The notes under the pieces are model-generated. The model did no database searches. It had not been told where the DNA came from and was given only the letters and a program-made list of their open reading frames with translations. A program made the position numbers and the translations under genes. A stretch of 64,000 bases of DNA, taken from Cristatella mucedo (Eukaryota > Bryozoa > Phylactolaemata > Cristatellidae). The stretch is from contig WPIO01000001.1 of NCBI GenBank assembly GCA_009760855.2, positions 24,197,001 to 24,261,000 on the forward strand, given 5' to 3'. This document shows positions 32,027-42,859 of the stretch, piece after piece; positions within the stretch are counted from its first letter, which is position 1; each line of letters begins with the position of its first letter.

Positions 32027-32760
32027 CTAGTTTGCTGCGCGTTTCTTCGGACGCGGTCCTGAAATCCATCCCCGAGTGGGGGCCTTCGTCGCCGTTCTCG
32101 TCGTCGTCAGAGCGCTCCGCAGTTTCGGCTTTGGCTTCGGCTCTAGTTTCGGCTCTGGCTTCTGTTTCGCTTCGGTAACTGCCGAAGGCTGAGCAGTAGT
32201 GGGCGATTCATTGGCCGGCGACCGAGAGCACAGGTCACTGGAGCTTCCAGTCGTCGACTCGAATGTCGACCTCCGATTGATGTGCACCGATAAAGATTCG
32301 TTTCCCGCCGCCGCAGCCGCCGCCGCCACTTCCGCTTCCGACGCGATGGATCCGTTGTAGGCGTCGGCGGATGGAAGCGTCGCAGAAGCGGTCGCTGAAG
32401 ACAAGTCCAACCCGCCGCCGTCTACGACCGGACGAAGCGTCTCATCCGAAGCTGCGACTGCCGTCTGGCAGCTTGATGACGTCGTCGACGGTCGAGGTTG
32501 ATTGATGAGACTGGCTCTCAATCTCGGCCCGCTGGCCGCCGGGTGCCCGACGCTGGGTCTAGCCGTCAACAGAACGACCTTCAACGAGCGGCGGCGGCTG
32601 CAGCAGTTAACTGCAAGCGCCGTGCCGTGACCTCGAGAGACTGCTCTAGGTGAAAGAGAGATCGTGAAAAGCGCGAATCGAAAACTCGAAAAGGTGCACC
32701 GGTATTTAGTGGCACACGTACCAATGCTGCAAAGAACGCCTTGGACCAGGCGCTCGTCAT
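32027..32760 (-). CDS. Gene B: two-exon secreted Ser/Thr/Pro-rich protein, unknown family
   Basis: Exon 1 is 32,722-32,760 (13 codons, MTSAWSKAFFAAL), ending at a GTACGT donor. Exon 2 is 32,027-32,578, entered after an AAG acceptor in phase 0; the intron is 143 bp. The joined start (…AFFAAL + VVLLTA) makes a convincing signal peptide, with likely cleavage after LTA. The mature part (about 177 residues) is Ser/Thr/Ala-rich and has a run of Ala, two Cys (SSSCQTA, SDLCSRS) and three N-glycosylation sequons (NGS, NES, NES). It continues with a KPEPKLEPKPKPKL stretch and a basic end (SGPRPKKRAAN). A TATA box lies about 90 bp upstream. Gene A at 52.9 kb has the same architecture. Function is unknown; a secreted mucin-like glycoprotein is the most I would infer. 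The acceptor has a poor pyrimidine tract, the main doubt. Confidence 0.6.
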
Positions 32761-32846
32761 TACTGGGAGCGAATACTTGGAAGTCTTCCTGGGCTTCGCG
32801 ATTGCAACTGGGAGACGGTCTGTTTTTGTCTGCTGTGTGTCAAAGC

Positions 32847-32852
32847 TATATA
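32847..32852 (-). promoter_or_regulatory. TATA box of gene B
   Basis: TATATA on the minus strand in the context CCGCGGTATATAGCTTTG, about 90 bp upstream of the ATG at 32,760. The block ACTGCCTCCTCG lies just upstream, and ACTGCCTCGTCG occupies the same place in gene A. Confidence 0.55.
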
Positions 32853-33329
32853 CCGCGGGGAAGCCCGCGAGGAGGCAGTGCGTCTCAGGGGAAAAGAAAA
32901 CGGTAGCTGAGTCATCAAGGCTTGAGTGGTAGCCTGCAAGACATCGACCTTCCTGGTTGCTGTACCGGTAATTTGATCCACATTCTGAGGAACCTGCAGC
33001 TTGCCCATTAGCAGCCCAAATTCGCGTCATGCCGAAGCAGAGCTTCGCGTGTGTCAAGAGACACCGTGAAAGTGAGCTGTTGTAAATTGCTGCACCATTC
33101 GGTGCGTGGACCTCCCAAGAAGGAATCCCAGAGCGACCGAAATTGCGCTTCAAAATTCAAGTACACCGTTCAGCGATTTAGCTTGAGTTACGACTGCCAG
33201 CGAACCGGGCGGCATGGGTGGCAGCGACTTACGTTCAACAAATTTGAGTGAGTTCACGCGATTGTTGCTGCAAGCGCTGTGCCTGAAATAATGTTCTTTC
33301 GTACTCTTCGATTAAATTGCTGTTGCAGC

Positions 33330-33440
33330 TATGCCTGCAAGTTTCGAGGGTGCATCCCATTTTCTGGAACTAGTAATTTGGGCATAATTTTTGTGGGTTG
33401 TGGTTCTCTGCATGGTTCGTATCGCTGGGCTCGCCGGCAC
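33330..33440 (+). repeat. Dispersed repeat E, copy 1
   Basis: Resembles 39,665-39,780: shared pattern TCGAGGGTGCATCCCA, TTTTCTGGAACTAGTAATTT and later GCATGGTTCG. It lies just before an LTR fragment and may belong to that element. Confidence 0.4.
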
Positions 33441-33484
33441 ACTGCCAGTGCAGGCAGACCGGTAGTACCGTAAGCCATCCCAGG

Positions 33485-33726
33485 GTCCAACAGCTGGTGG
33501 CAGTGGCCTAGGGACAGTCCGGTGCCCAGCTGTGGTCTGACGGCTGTGGTTTATCCGCAGGCCGGCTTTGTTCTCCCACCAACTCAGAGGATGAGTGGTG
33601 GCGGAGAGTCCAGTGGGAGAAGGAGGGGCCGAAAGGAGCCGTGCGCCCTTGGGCTCCATGCGCTGGAATAAACTGTCGGTGCTGGGCATTGGCTGGCTCT
33701 CTGCAGTGCAGACAAGAACAACTACA
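33485..33726 (+). mobile_element. LTR 3'-end fragment
   Basis: Bases 33,530-33,726 align with the 3' end of the gag-bearing element at 17.4-18.9 kb (GGAGCCGTGC, ATTGGCTGGCTCTCTGC, ACTACA end). It contains AATAAA at about 33,667, a plausible polyadenylation signal inside an LTR R region. A string TGGTGGCAGTGGC near 33,492 resembles primer-binding sites of Ty3-type elements, though its position relative to the LTR end is odd. Confidence 0.5.
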
Positions 33727-33959
33727 ATTCTTAAACGCATATGCACCAGTTTGGTTCACACGTGCACATGCTAGACGGCACGTGCGCAACTAGATGCGTG
33801 CTGGCGAGCGAGCGTATCGTTAGCTCTATTGGTCTAAGTGCCGTCACAGCATGCAGCTTTTATTTATCCGTCCATGCGCTCACTGTACGAAAGGAAGCCG
33901 ATGCACGAATCTCAAGAAATGGAATCGCATTTGTTCATTTCCTTACCAAGACTAACATT
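33727..33959. other. No gene seen
   Basis: No supportable feature. Confidence 0.3.
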
Positions 33960-34265
33960 TTAGTGGCTTAGCGACAATTGCATGGGAACCCAATCCCTTT
34001 CTAGGCTGTTCACATATGGTGTGAGGGAGCAAATCAATCCGTTTGGAATCGAGTGCAGAGCGTCGGCAAGTCTTGACACATAGTAGACGCATGGACGGAG
34101 CGAGTGCTGTGAGAAACAGCTCGGCATTTAGCGTTTTCTAAATATCGCCAAGTCAGGAGGTATTCGCGATGTCAGTCTGTAATGAGTCTGGGCTTTGAAT
34201 GGGATTGTACGAACAAACGGCGTGGTCTTGAAAGGATTTGAGATTGGAGTGTGGTACTTACCGCT
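33960..34265 (-). mobile_element. Old family A 3' end
   Basis: The plus strand shows GGGAACCCAATCCCTTTCTAGGC (diverged hairpin) and, further on, the complement of the NSxPTC-TSPDL region (gccaagtcaggaggtattcg, gtacgaacaaacggcg). Heavily mutated. Confidence 0.65.
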
Positions 34266-34554
34266 CAATGATACCTGTACATGTACCGTTGACTGTTCCG
34301 TGGGAGGAAAACATCGAGTAGCTTATGAATTCAAACCGCTACAACTAGAAACGGCTTAGGTGTTGATATTCTGCTGCGGAAGTTGATGTTCTGGAATTTT
34401 TTTATTTGTCGATGCTCTGGAAATGAAACCTCTGGAATTGTTAAGGCTTCTTGTCGTGGGAATATTGGCTTTGGGCTAGCGACTACTGCAAGAAAAGACG
34501 GAGCTTAGTAGTGCGGCTGAAGTGCACAGTCGATGGAATTCTTTTAATTATTCG

Positions 34555-34556
<2 letters not shown>

Positions 34557-34626
<70 letters not shown>
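34557..34626. repeat. (CT)n microsatellite
   Basis: About 35 uninterrupted CT units. Confidence 0.95.
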
Positions 34627-34628
<2 letters not shown>

Positions 34629-35467
34629 GGAGCGCCTCGGGGTGCTATTCTGAGTGATGCACAACTTGCTCAGCGCGTCTAACTCCCTTGGACTTTAAAA
34701 CCTGCCTTTTGATTATAAATAACACTGCTGGGATGTCCAGCTTCAGAAGGGATATCTGGAAGCAAAAGCCGCTAGAAGCTAGAAATTTTGGCTCACCACA
34801 TGCCCTGCACGCTCTTACTGAGGGCTTCGAACGCATGACTCTGCGAACAAGCGCCCGCGCCATTTTAAAACTCACTCGAATTCGTTGTTTCAGTCATTCA
34901 GTGGTTCCTTGCCGCCGAGAGTCCTGATCTATAGCTTCAACTGCCGGCTCCTTCTATTTCTCTTTCTGAGCTACCTCTTTGTATCTCCATCAGCCAGGAA
35001 GCCGTCTTAAAGAATAGCACATTCTATAATTCTAAAATGCTGTTGGCCCAGTCGAACTGAGGAGTACTGCAGTCAATAGCTGAGGCCTAGCAGTATCCTC
35101 GTGCTTCCGGTCAATAAATACCTTTTCTGCTTTCCTTGCGTCTCTGCACTGTTCGCCACGCACATTATCTTGGGATAGACCTGGCTCCTAACTCTAGGCT
35201 AGTTCAAGTTTCCCGGTAAACACGGAAGTTTTCCCTCTCCCATCGTTGCTGATAGAATGCGCTCTTTCAATAAATAAGAAGTGCTGTTTATCCATCCTGC
35301 CCCTTGCAGATCAAACGAGCAGCTCTTGCTCTGCCACAGAATACCATCCGGTGGGCGCTCCCCAATTACTCTCAATGCTCGGGAGTCCCCTAAATTCAGC
35401 CGGTTCCCGGAATCAAGACATCAATGTCATCCATCAACGGGGCCCTCGTGGTTTAAAGGCACTGACA
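34627..35467. other. No gene seen
   Basis: Short frames on both strands without recognisable domains. Confidence 0.3.
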
Positions 35468-35475
35468 GCTGTTAC

Positions 35476-35590
35476 CAGAGGCGAAGCCAGCAGAGTGGCA
35501 GTGGTGGCAGCTGCCACCGCGGGCCGGGTAGGTGAGAGGAAGTCTGACACCCGGTCGGGCGGCCAGCGGCTCCTCATGGCTTCGCCTCTG
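35476..35590. mobile_element. hAT-type MITE, 115 bp
   Basis: Inverted ends CAGAGGCGAAGCCA ... TGGCTTCGCCTCTG are perfect over 14 bp. An exact 8 bp direct repeat gctgttac flanks it (35,468-35,475 and 35,591-35,598). No coding capacity. The ends resemble those of the 238 bp MITE at 19.2 kb (CAGGGGTGGAGCCAG), suggesting related transposase specificity. Confidence 0.9.
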
Positions 35591-35755
35591 GCTGTTACGA
35601 TCGCTGGACTGAACAATAATCGGAATTTTCGAAATACGACGAAACAGCATCGTGACCGTAGTTTCGTCAGCCTGCACATCAGCTGCAAAAATCATCACGA
35701 GTAGGCGAGCTTCCCGCCCAGTAGGAATGCGCTACCCTTTAACGACCGAGGTGGC

Positions 35756-35826
35756 GGGTTGGAGGCATGTAGAGGCATGAGGAGGCATGTGGATGGCATC
35801 TGGATAGCATCTGGAGGCAAGTGTGA
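35756..35826. repeat. Short tandem repeat around ggaggcatgt
   Basis: GGAGGCATGT, AGAGGCATGA, GGAGGCATGT, then GGATGGCATCT and GGATAGCATCT, GGAGGCA: a degenerate 10-11 bp repeat. Confidence 0.75.
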
Positions 35827-37959
35827 ACCGCCTGGATAGATATCGGGTTCTCTTTGGTCTATGTACAAATAAACAATGTTTTTATGTATTCAATGATTAA
35901 ACCTTTTCAGAGGACTACACTTGTCCGGACCACCCTGCTTACCTGGAACCGCACAAATGGGCTTGCATTCGCTCGCACGCTGAATCCTGTTTGCGACAAG
36001 ACGCAAGACGGTCTCCATCTCTGAAAGTACTCATCACTGTTTAGTTCTGTACTCTCCAGCACTCGGCTGTGCATCCACGTTTGCCTGCTCGTTGTACTTG
36101 ACATATTGCGTTTCAGCCGAGGATCTCAAAGCTTGCTGCGGTCACGAACGGACTGCAGCGGCTCCTGCACCAAAGTTCTTGGCCGCAGACAGACGCGCGA
36201 CACATATTGGTAGAGCAGGCCGCTGTTAACGCGGCTAGCTAGTCGCATACGCTGCCTCGACACGAGCGATCGGTAGCGAGCATGGCGGCGATAAAGAGGT
36301 CTCGAACCTTCCCATAACAAGTGCGTGCCGTTAATGAAGAACAGTCTATTCCACGGTAGCAGGCCACAGAGATTCATGCGTGGAAAGTACCGGCACGGTA
36401 CCATAGCACGCAACTTACTAGTTTGAAGCCTACAGTCCAACAGGCCATCCACCACTTGAATGAGGCTTTCTATGCCTTGTTTACATTGATTGTGACCCAA
36501 ATTGGTCTCAACAGCTTTAGTTCTGGAAATTCTAGTAATCTCTCTTTTTCACAACACTTGCGTTGGCACCCACTGGTTTCCCAACTTTCGGGATACTACG
36601 ACTTATTGGGGGGGGGCAGGTTTTGGCAACTGGTCGCACAGTCCGTCGCCCTAAGCAGCGGGCGTCCATGTAAGCTTGCTTAGTAGGGCCGACTCACAAA
36701 GCATCAAACGACAGGGCTGGGCCATGTTTTCAGATTAGGGACCAAGGTTAAGGTTTTCCCCGAAGCCTGGGGAGATTTTCCCCGTGCCTCGGGGGAATTT
36801 TCCTCGGACCCCGTTGCGTCGGCAATGCTGGGTTTGCTCCCAAGTGGCTCTGAGCTCAACTGGGCGAAGGAGCTTTTCCTTAATTGGCAGGAATCTTTTA
36901 CGCAAGAGATCGGCTCTTGTTGTTATCTCCGGTGACGAACTAAATCATCTGGTCATCGTAGAGTCTTCTACAAGAGCAAGTACAACTGCTCGCTGGCCTC
37001 CCAGTCAGGGGGGCTGCCGAGAACGTTCGACCTTTCAGCACCGGAGCAGCTGGCGATACATGTCACTAGCAGGCTCGACCACGGAATCTCACTCAACTGC
37101 CTTCGGACCTGCTCGGAAATGTAACGCGTCACAAAAAGCGCAAATGGAGTGCCCGTCTTGTTTATACGCGTACGCATGTGGAGCGTGTAGCGAGCAACTT
37201 TTCTACACAAGTTCACCCGACTTCTAGCATAAGACCATATTATTGTTCTTTAACCTCGAAGCTGGCTGAGTAGGCCAAATACGGCAGCTAGTCATATTTG
37301 TTGTCTTCCAAATGGATAACGTCCCACAAGAACAACTTGGACAGACTAATGCATCTGGGCTGATTTTCTCGCTGACTTATTACTTCGCAACCCCGACGAT
37401 CCGCGGGCTTAAAATCCTAGCACCCGCTTGTCAAATTCGTTTACCTTACTCCCTGAGCTACTGGCTCACCAAATGGGCTCTTATATTATTATATTATATA
37501 ACATTGATCACATGTATTTATTGCATTATCTTAATCTATTACATTATTATTTTGTATTAACTACAAAGGTGAAAGATGTTGGTAAGTGACATGTATTTAA
37601 AACGTGCAGTTTCTGAATCCTTGTTGGTGACCAGGTGGGAGATACTGTTTCAGGCTTCAGTTACATGCTCAACAGCACCAGCTAGGGCCGCTACCGGCTG
37701 GATTTTCCGGTCTCGGGGCCGGGTTTTCCCGATGACGTCACCTCATAGGTGCACTGCCGGGGCAGGGTCGGAGCTAGTTCTTCTGCAGCTGGCTAGCTTA
37801 TGGAGCATTCTGCCAGCTTCACAGCCTTGGCAGGTTAAAAAAAATGTGGCTAATTCGCTGGAGCATATTCGCGTACCATAGACGTTGCTTTTGAATAAAG
37901 CTGCGTCTCAATGTGTCAAACCGGTCGCGCCAGCTAAACCGACCGGGTAGTGGCTGATA
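35827..37959. other. Unassigned 2 kb
   Basis: No supportable gene. A minus-strand frame of 124 codons (36,126-36,500) has no recognisable domain. Around 36,755-36,810 the words ttttccccg and cctggggaga/cctcgggggaa alternate, a small imperfect repeat. A run of eight or nine Gs is at 36,607. Confidence 0.35.
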
Positions 37960-38420
37960 ATCATTAATCGGGATTATGCGATAATCCACGGCCACGGCAG
38001 CATGAAAGCCGGCGCCATGAGATAGGCGGGCGGTTGAGATTCCAAACTCGACATTGGCCTAGGATCTGATTACAGTTCTCGACCGCTGAACCATTGTTGT
38101 AAGTCATGGTTGTTGTTGAGCGCCTGTAACCCTCCGATGCTGTCAAATAGACTTGTCTGCGTCATGGATACGGATTAACTACATAAAAGTATGTGCGCTC
38201 CGCTAAAGCCGCCGCGATCCTACTACTGTCGGCATACCTGCGTACATAAGTGCAGCACCCACAAGTCGCTAGCAGTGCTACAAGATTCATGCGCGCCAGT
38301 ACATGTTACGCGTCAGCTGAGACTAGCACCGTTAGGAACGCTGTGTTTAAGGCCCTAGTTCTGACCGGACGTGGCAGCCGCACAACGCGGATCCTTATTC
38401 GTGGATCCTCCGTAATATTT
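37960..38420 (+). repeat. Repeat family D, copy 2
   Basis: Aligns with 11,640-12,115 from GCGATAATCC through GATGCTGTCAAATAGACTTGTCTG, CACAAGTCGCTAGC and TAGCACCGTTAGGA to AGTTCTGACC, indicating a dispersed unit of about 460-475 bp. Confidence 0.65.
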
Positions 38421-38869
38421 TAAAGAGAGAGCCATCAGTCTTTGAAGTTTTGAGTGTGTGTGAACTTTCAAATGAATATGAATGCGGACCCATTAATACT
38501 GTCAAAGCACTTTAATTGGAATACCGTGCATTATATCTCTGTCCCAAAAACTATCAAAGCCACAGCTCAAGGGATCTTCGGGCTGTGGCATGCAACAAGA
38601 CTTTGATTCACAAAGGTTTAACCACTTTCCTGCGACTGTTACTTGTCAGCCACTTTAGCGAAATAAGGGAGTTCAAAAAAATCTATACTGGTATGTCAAT
38701 CTCAATCTTCAACCAAAACAACGTAAGCTGTTGGATGGCCTTTCGTTGGGAGACAGCAAGTTATTTGCGGCCGAGCTTCAGCAAAGGTCGTGCCCCGTGT
38801 CGAATCGTGAGGGCAGGCCGGAAAAAGATGTTCGCACGCAGCAGCTTACCATTCGCGGGTCTTGGACCT
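38421..38869. other. No gene seen
   Basis: Nothing supportable. Confidence 0.3.
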
Positions 38870-39015
38870 CTTAATAATTGCCATAATAATAATAATAACA
38901 ATATATTTGTATAGCACCCTCGGATAACTGAATCCTTTTCTAGGCACTTTAAGGATGTTATACGGAAAGCATTACCAAATGATTTTGGTAACATCCGCAA
39001 GCAGCAGGCACAACG
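38870..39015 (-). mobile_element. Variant family A 3' end
   Basis: AATAATAATAATAAC tail, hairpin half CTCGGATAACTGAATCC, and the same 3' UTR variant as at 28.6 kb (gcattaccaaatgattttgg, gcaagcagcaggcaca). Here the hairpin has no CT expansion. Confidence 0.75.
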
Positions 39016-40015
39016 GTCTTAACCCTATTCAAGTACACACTCGAAATCTGAAAGCGGCCTGTGCGAAACAATAAGGAATGCGACAGAACGTTGGCTTTCT
39101 TCTACTGACCGATGACTTCGGTACCGGCTATCTGCAACGAGATTTTATCGGTCTGCTCTTGTAGTTGCTCCAGATAAATATACGGCCAAAGCCGCAGGGA
39201 AGTAGTGGGTCTGAGAAGAAACGGAAATGACGCCCGACGTTTGTCACGGCGAGGGAGGGAAACGGCAGAGTGCATCGACCTCTCCGGCTGCAGTAACGGT
39301 AATTACGTGTCCCACGATTTGCAACCAGCTGCTTGTCCCTTTACGGTAAAGCTACGTGTTGCCGAAGCAGAACTCCACTTTCTTGGCAGGGCATCGGGAA
39401 AGCACATGTAATGTAGCGACGCCCCCCCCCTCGATTGATCTTGCAAGGAACCCAAAAGAACAGTTGAACTGGGCAGTGGAAGAAAATAGATGACGGATTT
39501 GATGCACGACAGTCGTCAACTGACGAACTGGTAAGTTGGGAGCAGCTAGTAGGCGTCAAGAAATGTTGAAATTCAGTAACTTGAATCAGCCTCTACGCAC
39601 ACAGACAACATCCGGTATCGCGTGCTTTCGTTCTTCCTTACTTAAATCGCTCTCTGTGTGCATTGCCGCATCCTTCAAGGGTACACCAAATTTTTGCTGG
39701 AAGTAATAATTTAAGCACGGTGGGTTTCCTAATTTTTCTTTGGTCTAGCGATGCAATGCTCGTTCAGTACGGCACCCGCGTCTCTAGACCTGAGCGGCGT
39801 AAACGATTAATTCCACCAGCGGCAGTGGCATCGTTTTTGCGCATGCGAGCAGCTTTGTATGCTCGGCTCTTCCTCTCTTCACTTGTCTAATGAAAGGCAG
39901 AGTAAAAATCGCCGGAAATGGTACCTCGTTTTTCCGCCGCCTCGTTACCTTCGAGCCCGTTCTTTGAATGCTTCTTTAGGTTTCAGTGTCGAGCTATTTA
40001 ATTAGAATAAGATCT
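39016..40015. other. Mostly unassigned; repeat E copy 2 at 39,665-39,780
   Basis: The segment 39,665-39,780 aligns with 33,330-33,440. The rest has no recognised feature. Confidence 0.35.
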
Positions 40016-40764
40016 GCACCATCTTAATAATTATAATAATATAATAGACATTTGTATCGTGCCGTAAGAGAACCAAATCTCTTTCTGGGCACTGTATAAA
40101 TGCTGGTAAAGATGCATGCGCACAAGTTAGTGATACCATGCACACTGCCAGCGTGTAGGTATGAGTGCGAAATCGGCGATTCGCAAGGCATGGTCGGAAC
40201 AGGTGCATTTTTAGCTTCAGTTTAAACTTCAAGTCAGGTGATGTCACCCCATCAGTGGAAATCAGTGGAGGTCCAAACTTTGGCAGTATACGAACTAAAC
40301 GCATTTTCCCCAAAATATTTGAGGTTGTTCAAGCGACACAGTTAAATTACTTCAATCGGAAGAGCGAGTGGTACGTATCCTAGCCTGCTTGGGTAGTTCG
40401 GATTGGTAAACCGGATCAAGAGCATGAAGAGACCTAAAGGTGAGTAACAGCACTTTGAAAACAGTACACTGCGAGATGGGGAGTCTGTGCAGGTAAGGCA
40501 CTATTGGCGTAGTGTGGCAACTGCAACTTTCGCGACAGACAAGCATGTCTGCAGAATTTTTTACCAGCTATAAGTTTCTTATTGCACAGGCAGGAAGGCC
40601 AGCGAGCAGTGTGCTACAGGTGTATAGATGGTATGCCTCGAATGAATGGACTAGCTTGGCTCTTGTATTCTTATCCAAGAGACCCTGAGCTTTTTTAATA
40701 GTTCATCGCTTAAACTAATAGAATTGACTTTTAACCTGGCGTGGCTCTATAGGGAAAAGAAGAA

Positions 40765-40895
40765 TTCTGTTGGCTATTAAATTCATACTGAAAGCAGCTT
40801 AGGCTTTGAGTTCACTAAAGAAAACTCTCTTTATGTAAGACCAGTGAAGTCATGTGGCTTTGTGGACTTACATATGGAGATATATTACATTACCT
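40765..40895 (+). mobile_element. Family B 3' end nested in family A
   Basis: AAAGCAGCTTAGGCTTTGAG, AAAACTCTC, then CTTTGTGGACTTACATATGGAG and ATTACATTAC, matching the family B 3' end seen at 15.5 and 56.4 kb. Highly diverged. Confidence 0.6.
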
Positions 40896-41541
40896 TACTT
40901 TGGAATAGGACGCTCAGATGTTTGCATCCGCTGCAAAAGATTTACTGGCCAATCCCCTTTGGGAGGTCGGTTTTCTATGAACTGAGTAACGCAAGTATGG
41001 CCATAAATTTTATATTGGTATACAGTAATTCAATTCGAGTCATTTTCTGCCATCCAAATGCAAATGTCAGAAATGCAAGCCGCGACGGAGTTAGGCACGT
41101 TTGACGTGCTCAAAGGCAGGGATAGATCAAAGCACACGCTTAGCATTGTGTCATTTTCACAGAAATGGAAGCGGACATTGTGATTGGGAGCATTTATAGG
41201 GAGACAATAAATTGGACATTATGACAATCAAGCGTGGGTTTTTGAGGTTACCTAGACTTTAGAGGCTCATATGATGACTGTTTAAATGTTGCATTTGATG
41301 CAGGGGAGCTAAGTGTCAGCTTCAGTGCGGACCAAAGCAAAGCAGGGCAGCGTTTCAGAAGAGCCGTAGGCTTGGGGTCCAGACGGCTGGTGGGTGGTCA
41401 TTTTTAAGTGGCGGAGGAACATTGAGATGAGGTCATCTTTAAGTGGCCGGCTTTGAGGCAGACTTTGAGGTGATTCAATGAGCTGCAGTGAGGAATCTAT
41501 TGCGAATTTTAGCTTGGTGATGAATACATTGTTTTATCTAT

Positions 41542-41889
41542 CTATCTGCTGAGAAAATTATTTCTTAAAGCAGGATCTGTTGAAGGTAAGAATTTAATTT
41601 GCATACGATCGCGGAAGAATCGGAGCGTGTTACCTTCGGTGTGAATGCGACCACACGCCTGAGCCACAAGAGAAGAGGAACCTTCAAGAGAAGAGGAACC
41701 TCGCCTGAGCCACAAGAGAAGAGGAACCATCCTGTCTGGCAAGCTCGACACATCAGAGTCAATTGGGTCGTCAAAATTAGTGTTATAATCGCCCAGTACA
41801 AGGAAGGTATGAAAATTCGTGCCCAGAATCGAAATGCAGTCAGAAAAAGTAAATTTGAAATAAAGAAAGACTTTATACCTGAAGCGCAA
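41542..41889 (-). pseudogene. APE-type endonuclease fragment of family A
   Basis: Frame containing TNFHTFLVLGDYNTNFDDP, where GDYNTNF corresponds to the GDFN catalytic motif of LINE endonucleases, then IHTEGNTLRFF, corresponding to the THxxGNTLD block. Between them 41,665-41,735 holds a tandem duplication of gccacaagagaagaggaacc, which disrupts the domain. Confidence 0.7.
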
Positions 41890-42560
41890 ACGATTACAGG
41901 CGTAATTTGCTGCTCGCTTTTGAATGGACTAAAAAAGAGATTCAAAAGACTGCTTCCAGGGGACTGCAAAAGGTTTGAAACTAAGGCTGGTCAGTCGACG
42001 ATGGCTATTTCATTCTCAACATTTATTGATCTCGGGGTCTGACATGAAGAAAAGCCTGTGAGGGCGATATTGGTCACAGTGGCGCTGTTAGTGGATTTCT
42101 GCCAGGTCTCTGAGGAGATAGCACGGCACGAGGTAGCTCCGATAATGGCTGTTTATATACAGACCCCTTAAAGAGAGCCTGCACTGCTGCACTAAGCCTG
42201 ATTTGGCGTTGCTGCAAACAATCCTGCCTTGCACTAATCGTATGTAGACACACAGCGAAGACCCCACGAGTACACAGATCTAAAAAAGCAGCCAACTTTG
42301 CATCAAGATCAACGTGACAAAACAGCCTCGAGAATTGACTGCTTCTTACGGTTGTTTGATGATGACTTAGCCGAAGCAGTGGCAAAAGGGCTTGGCTCGC
42401 CGGGACCAGGTGGCCGATTAAAAGAAAGATCCATATTGTCACTCTCCGCATCGGATACAGCTGCTTCCGTGCTGTCAATGACCTCACTCGTTCGCAGCTC
42501 TACAATTACTGCTGTACTATAGTAATGAAGTTCTGTAGTCACTAATCTTTATTACGGTGG

Positions 42561-42859
42561 CTAATTTTCTCCTTGACCTGCACACAGTTGGGAATATTCA
42601 GGATTGCCTAAGCGAAAGAACTACAGCCGAAGTCCATCGGCAATGACAGACCGAGCCTGCGGCTGTGTCTTGACCCCTCTTTCATGACTCTTGCTACGTT
42701 GTTTGGCTGTAAGGAGGGAGGAGCGGGAAGCTCAGGCTTTTCGAGCAAAGACTGCGGAAACGAGGCCAAGCGCAGAAGCCACATGGGTGACGTTTTGTAA
42801 AGAGCCATTCGAATGTTCTGGCTACGCTAGAAAACCCACGTGGCAACGTCTCGCATGCA
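42561..42859. other. No gene seen
   Basis: Unassigned. Confidence 0.3.

Larger units (their letters stand above)
40020..42560 (-). mobile_element. Long degenerate family A LINE
   Basis: On the minus strand a possible ORF1/ORF2-N region (42,070-42,560, SFNRPPGPGEPSPF, SSSNNRKKQSILEAVLSR) is followed by an endonuclease (41,560-41,970, LVLGDYNTNFDDPIDSD), a linker (41,300-41,540), the RT core (40,950-41,250), the C-terminal region (40,200-40,640), and the hairpin and TAATTATAAT-like tail (40,020-40,110). All frames are broken. A family B 3' end is inserted at about 40,765-40,895. This is the most complete family A copy in the window. Confidence 0.7.

Noticed and set aside
32581-33153. 190-codon minus-strand frame spanning the gene B intron and promoter as a separate gene
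   Set aside because: It starts at a TTG, has no domain, and covers the TATA box, exon 1 and intron of the better-supported gene B model; its end is an Ala run from a GCC repeat.
36126-36500. 124-codon minus-strand frame as a gene
   Set aside because: No recognisable motifs, no promoter or splice context; length is within chance expectation for GC-richer DNA.
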